The notes under the pieces: generated by a model
Databases searched by the model: none
What the model was told of the DNA's origin: nothing
What the model saw: the letters and a program-made list of their open reading frames with translations, nothing else
Shown here: in pieces, positions 62,151 through 64,000 of the stretch
Layout: each line of letters starts with the position of its first letter
How positions within the stretch are numbered: position 1 is the first letter of the stretch
Position numbers and translations under genes: made by a program
NCBI GenBank assembly: GCA_035582835.1
Contig: JAYKAV010002430.1
Location: 279,788-343,787 of the forward strand
Reading direction: 5' to 3'
DNA: 64,000 bases
DNA from: Phoebastria nigripes
Lineage: Eukaryota; Chordata; Aves; Procellariiformes; Diomedeidae

Positions 62151-64000
62151 GTAAGCGTGTTTTCTGTGTCTCCTGGTGAGAAGAGCAAATGTTAAAGGTT
62201 GACTGCTGTCCATTACCTGCTACTTTCTGTACATTATTCTATGAAATGCTCCTTTCCTTTCTGATACCCAGCTGAGAGGACATACTGTTGTCGTGGGTGT
62301 CTCTATACTGTTACAAAATTGGTTTTGCATTAGTTATTTTCCACAGACAATTGCCTGCAGAGCAGATTTTTTTCAGAATAAAGAAGCTTTTGAAGGTGGC
62401 CTTCTAGTGCAGCCACTAGTGACTCAGTATTTCACTGACCGAGCTGCAAGAGGAGGTCTGGAAAACAAAGCCTGTTTCCTGGACCTTGGAGTCTGCAAAA
62501 GAATTGCTTTCCAGTAAGGACTGAGCAGAAGATGCACTGTTCTGGCCAACTGAGCGCAAGTTTAGGGGGATGCCTTGAATGAGAGCTTCTCCTTCTCCTG
62601 TGGACTCTACCTTGCAAGCTCTTAACATGTGAGAAGGGAACAGTTCTGTACCTGCAAAACCCATCTCTGAAGCATCAGCTCTTTGCAGTTTGGGAAATGA
62701 AACTTTAGGATTTGAAGTGGAAAGAACAAGATAAACCAGGACACCCAAGCTATCTTCCCTAGGTAATTATTGACTACAGCTTTGAAGATGGAGTGGACCA
62801 GGGAGTATGACCTGCAGAGCCCCTGAAAACAGCCTGAGCTGCTTCACTGAGCCTTGAGCTGCTCACAGCCATCTGTGTGTATTTTGTTTCGGTATTCCTG
62901 CTGCTGCGTGTGACAAACTGTGGACAGGCAAACATTTAAGGGAAAGGAAGACAATTACTTGAACGCCTCCAAGCTGTCACTCACCTTCCCAAGCCAGTAT
63001 CTTTNTTTTCCTGTATTGTGTTGCGAGAAACCCTGGGTATGTTTCTCTGACTAGATAGTCAGAATGATCCCATCAGTCCATAAAAACTCTTGGTAATACC
63101 TGTTTTCAACCAGGAGATGCCTACATAAAAAAAACCTGCAACACAAGGCAGCATTCATATATATTTGTCTCCATACACAGGACACCACCTTCCACAGTTC
63201 TCTCTGTCAGACCTTAGCGCTTTCAAGAGAGTGATAATTTCATCAGTCATGTTTCAAAGATTAAGCAGAACTGTTGTGCACAGTCTGCTGTGTCTTTGTC
63301 ATTAAAATGCACGAAACGGCCTTTTGTTTGAATCTTAGTGTTGTCGTGATAAAAATATAAATAAATTCCCTAGCTATAAATATAATTGTGGGATCAGCTG
63401 ATGAATTTGGGTATATCACCATCACTTCTGGAGGAACAGCCATGCCAGGTCACATCATCTAGTCAAGATCCTGTGGTCAATATTGGCTGCCTAGGAAGAA
63501 GGCAAGCCCATAGTGAGGTTTTTCCAAAATATTATTTGAGCCCCTAATGATCTGCAGTTGTCTTGATATTAAATAGCCCCTGTAAGTTTTGCCAGTAATT
63601 TTTGAATCCATATAAAACTTGTGGTAATGACCAAAGGTTTGTGTCCTGTGTCAGCAAGCTCCACAGCTTGATAGGCACCTTTTGTGAGGGAGGGGATAAG
63701 ATTTCAAGCCTGAGTCTCCTTTNGGTGATGTCTGTTCTCCTGAAAGAGGAAGGTTAGCTTGTGATTTTTAAGAGATTGTTGTTATTTGCTGAGTGTTGTG
63801 TGAATCAAGTATATCCCTAATGTAAGATAGGTTGTGGAAAGCCTGGGAAGTTCTGCTTGCAGAGAGTTCTCCTGGTGGCCCAGTTTTCACCTGTGCTTTC
63901 ATAGTTTTCCTGGGTAGAGGGTTTATGAGAAATATTTGGGTTTGTGAGAAGAGAGTCTGTAAACTTCTTTACAAACCTCCATGCTTCATATTTCAGCAAT
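62151..64000 (+). other. RANBP10 intron, 5' part, runs off the window
   Basis: Begins at the GTAAGC donor. Reading through the splice site would give about eight extra codons before a TGA. The next coding exon of the Ser-rich region was not found before the window end. No repeat family is recognised. Confidence 0.8.

Noticed and set aside
62151..62179. Eight codons and a stop after the exon at 62150
   Set aside because: They follow a GTAAGC donor. A truncated isoform by intron retention is possible, but family proteins continue past this point.

Overview
This window looks like a single stretch of a bird genome lying inside one protein-coding gene on the + strand. The avian call rests on many CR1 LINE fragments, including young copies with the typical 8-bp 3' tail, and on the absence of Alu, B1 or L1-type insertions. 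The species cannot be told. About 50 isolated single N characters suggest a draft assembly.

The gene is RANBP10, or less likely its paralogue RANBP9, a Ran-binding-protein-9/10-type subunit of the CTLH/GID E3 ubiquitin ligase. Seven consecutive internal coding exons can be read with exact splice sites: 13333-13385, 36759-36926, 45500-45522, 52442-52626, 58269-58381, 61105-61213 and 62002-62150. They join without a frame break into 800 nt (266 whole codons plus one base at each end). They encode the C-terminal part of the SPRY domain, a linker, the LisH motif, the CTLH motif and the start of a serine-rich linker. The N-terminal exons (5' UTR, initiator, first part of SPRY) and the C-terminal exons (rest of the Ser-rich region, CRA domain, stop) are not visible and should lie outside the window. 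Six of the seven donors read GTAAGT and the last reads GTAAGC.

Everything else is intron. Layout: 1-13332, 3' part of an upstream intron; 13386-36758, a 23.4 kb intron; 36927-45499, 8.6 kb; 45523-52441, 6.9 kb; 52627-58268, 5.6 kb; 58382-61104, 2.7 kb; 61214-62001, 0.8 kb; 62151-64000, start of the next intron. The introns hold CR1 fragments of at least two ages in both orientations, two likely MIR/L2 relics, a strong excess of poly-T over poly-A tracts, short microsatellites and a few diverged tandem duplications. I found no tRNA, rRNA, second gene, endogenous retrovirus or CRISPR array. The many short open frames in the introns look like chance or CR1-derived frames.

No undescribed biological system is evident. 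The points most worth a second look are the 23-nt frame-critical microexon inside the SPRY domain, the mixture of RANBP9-like and RANBP10-like residues, the strand-biased poly-T tracts (one about 94 nt long), the old LINE fragments that still show reverse-transcriptase coding signatures, and an unclassified GC-richer segment at about 29.1-31.1 kb.
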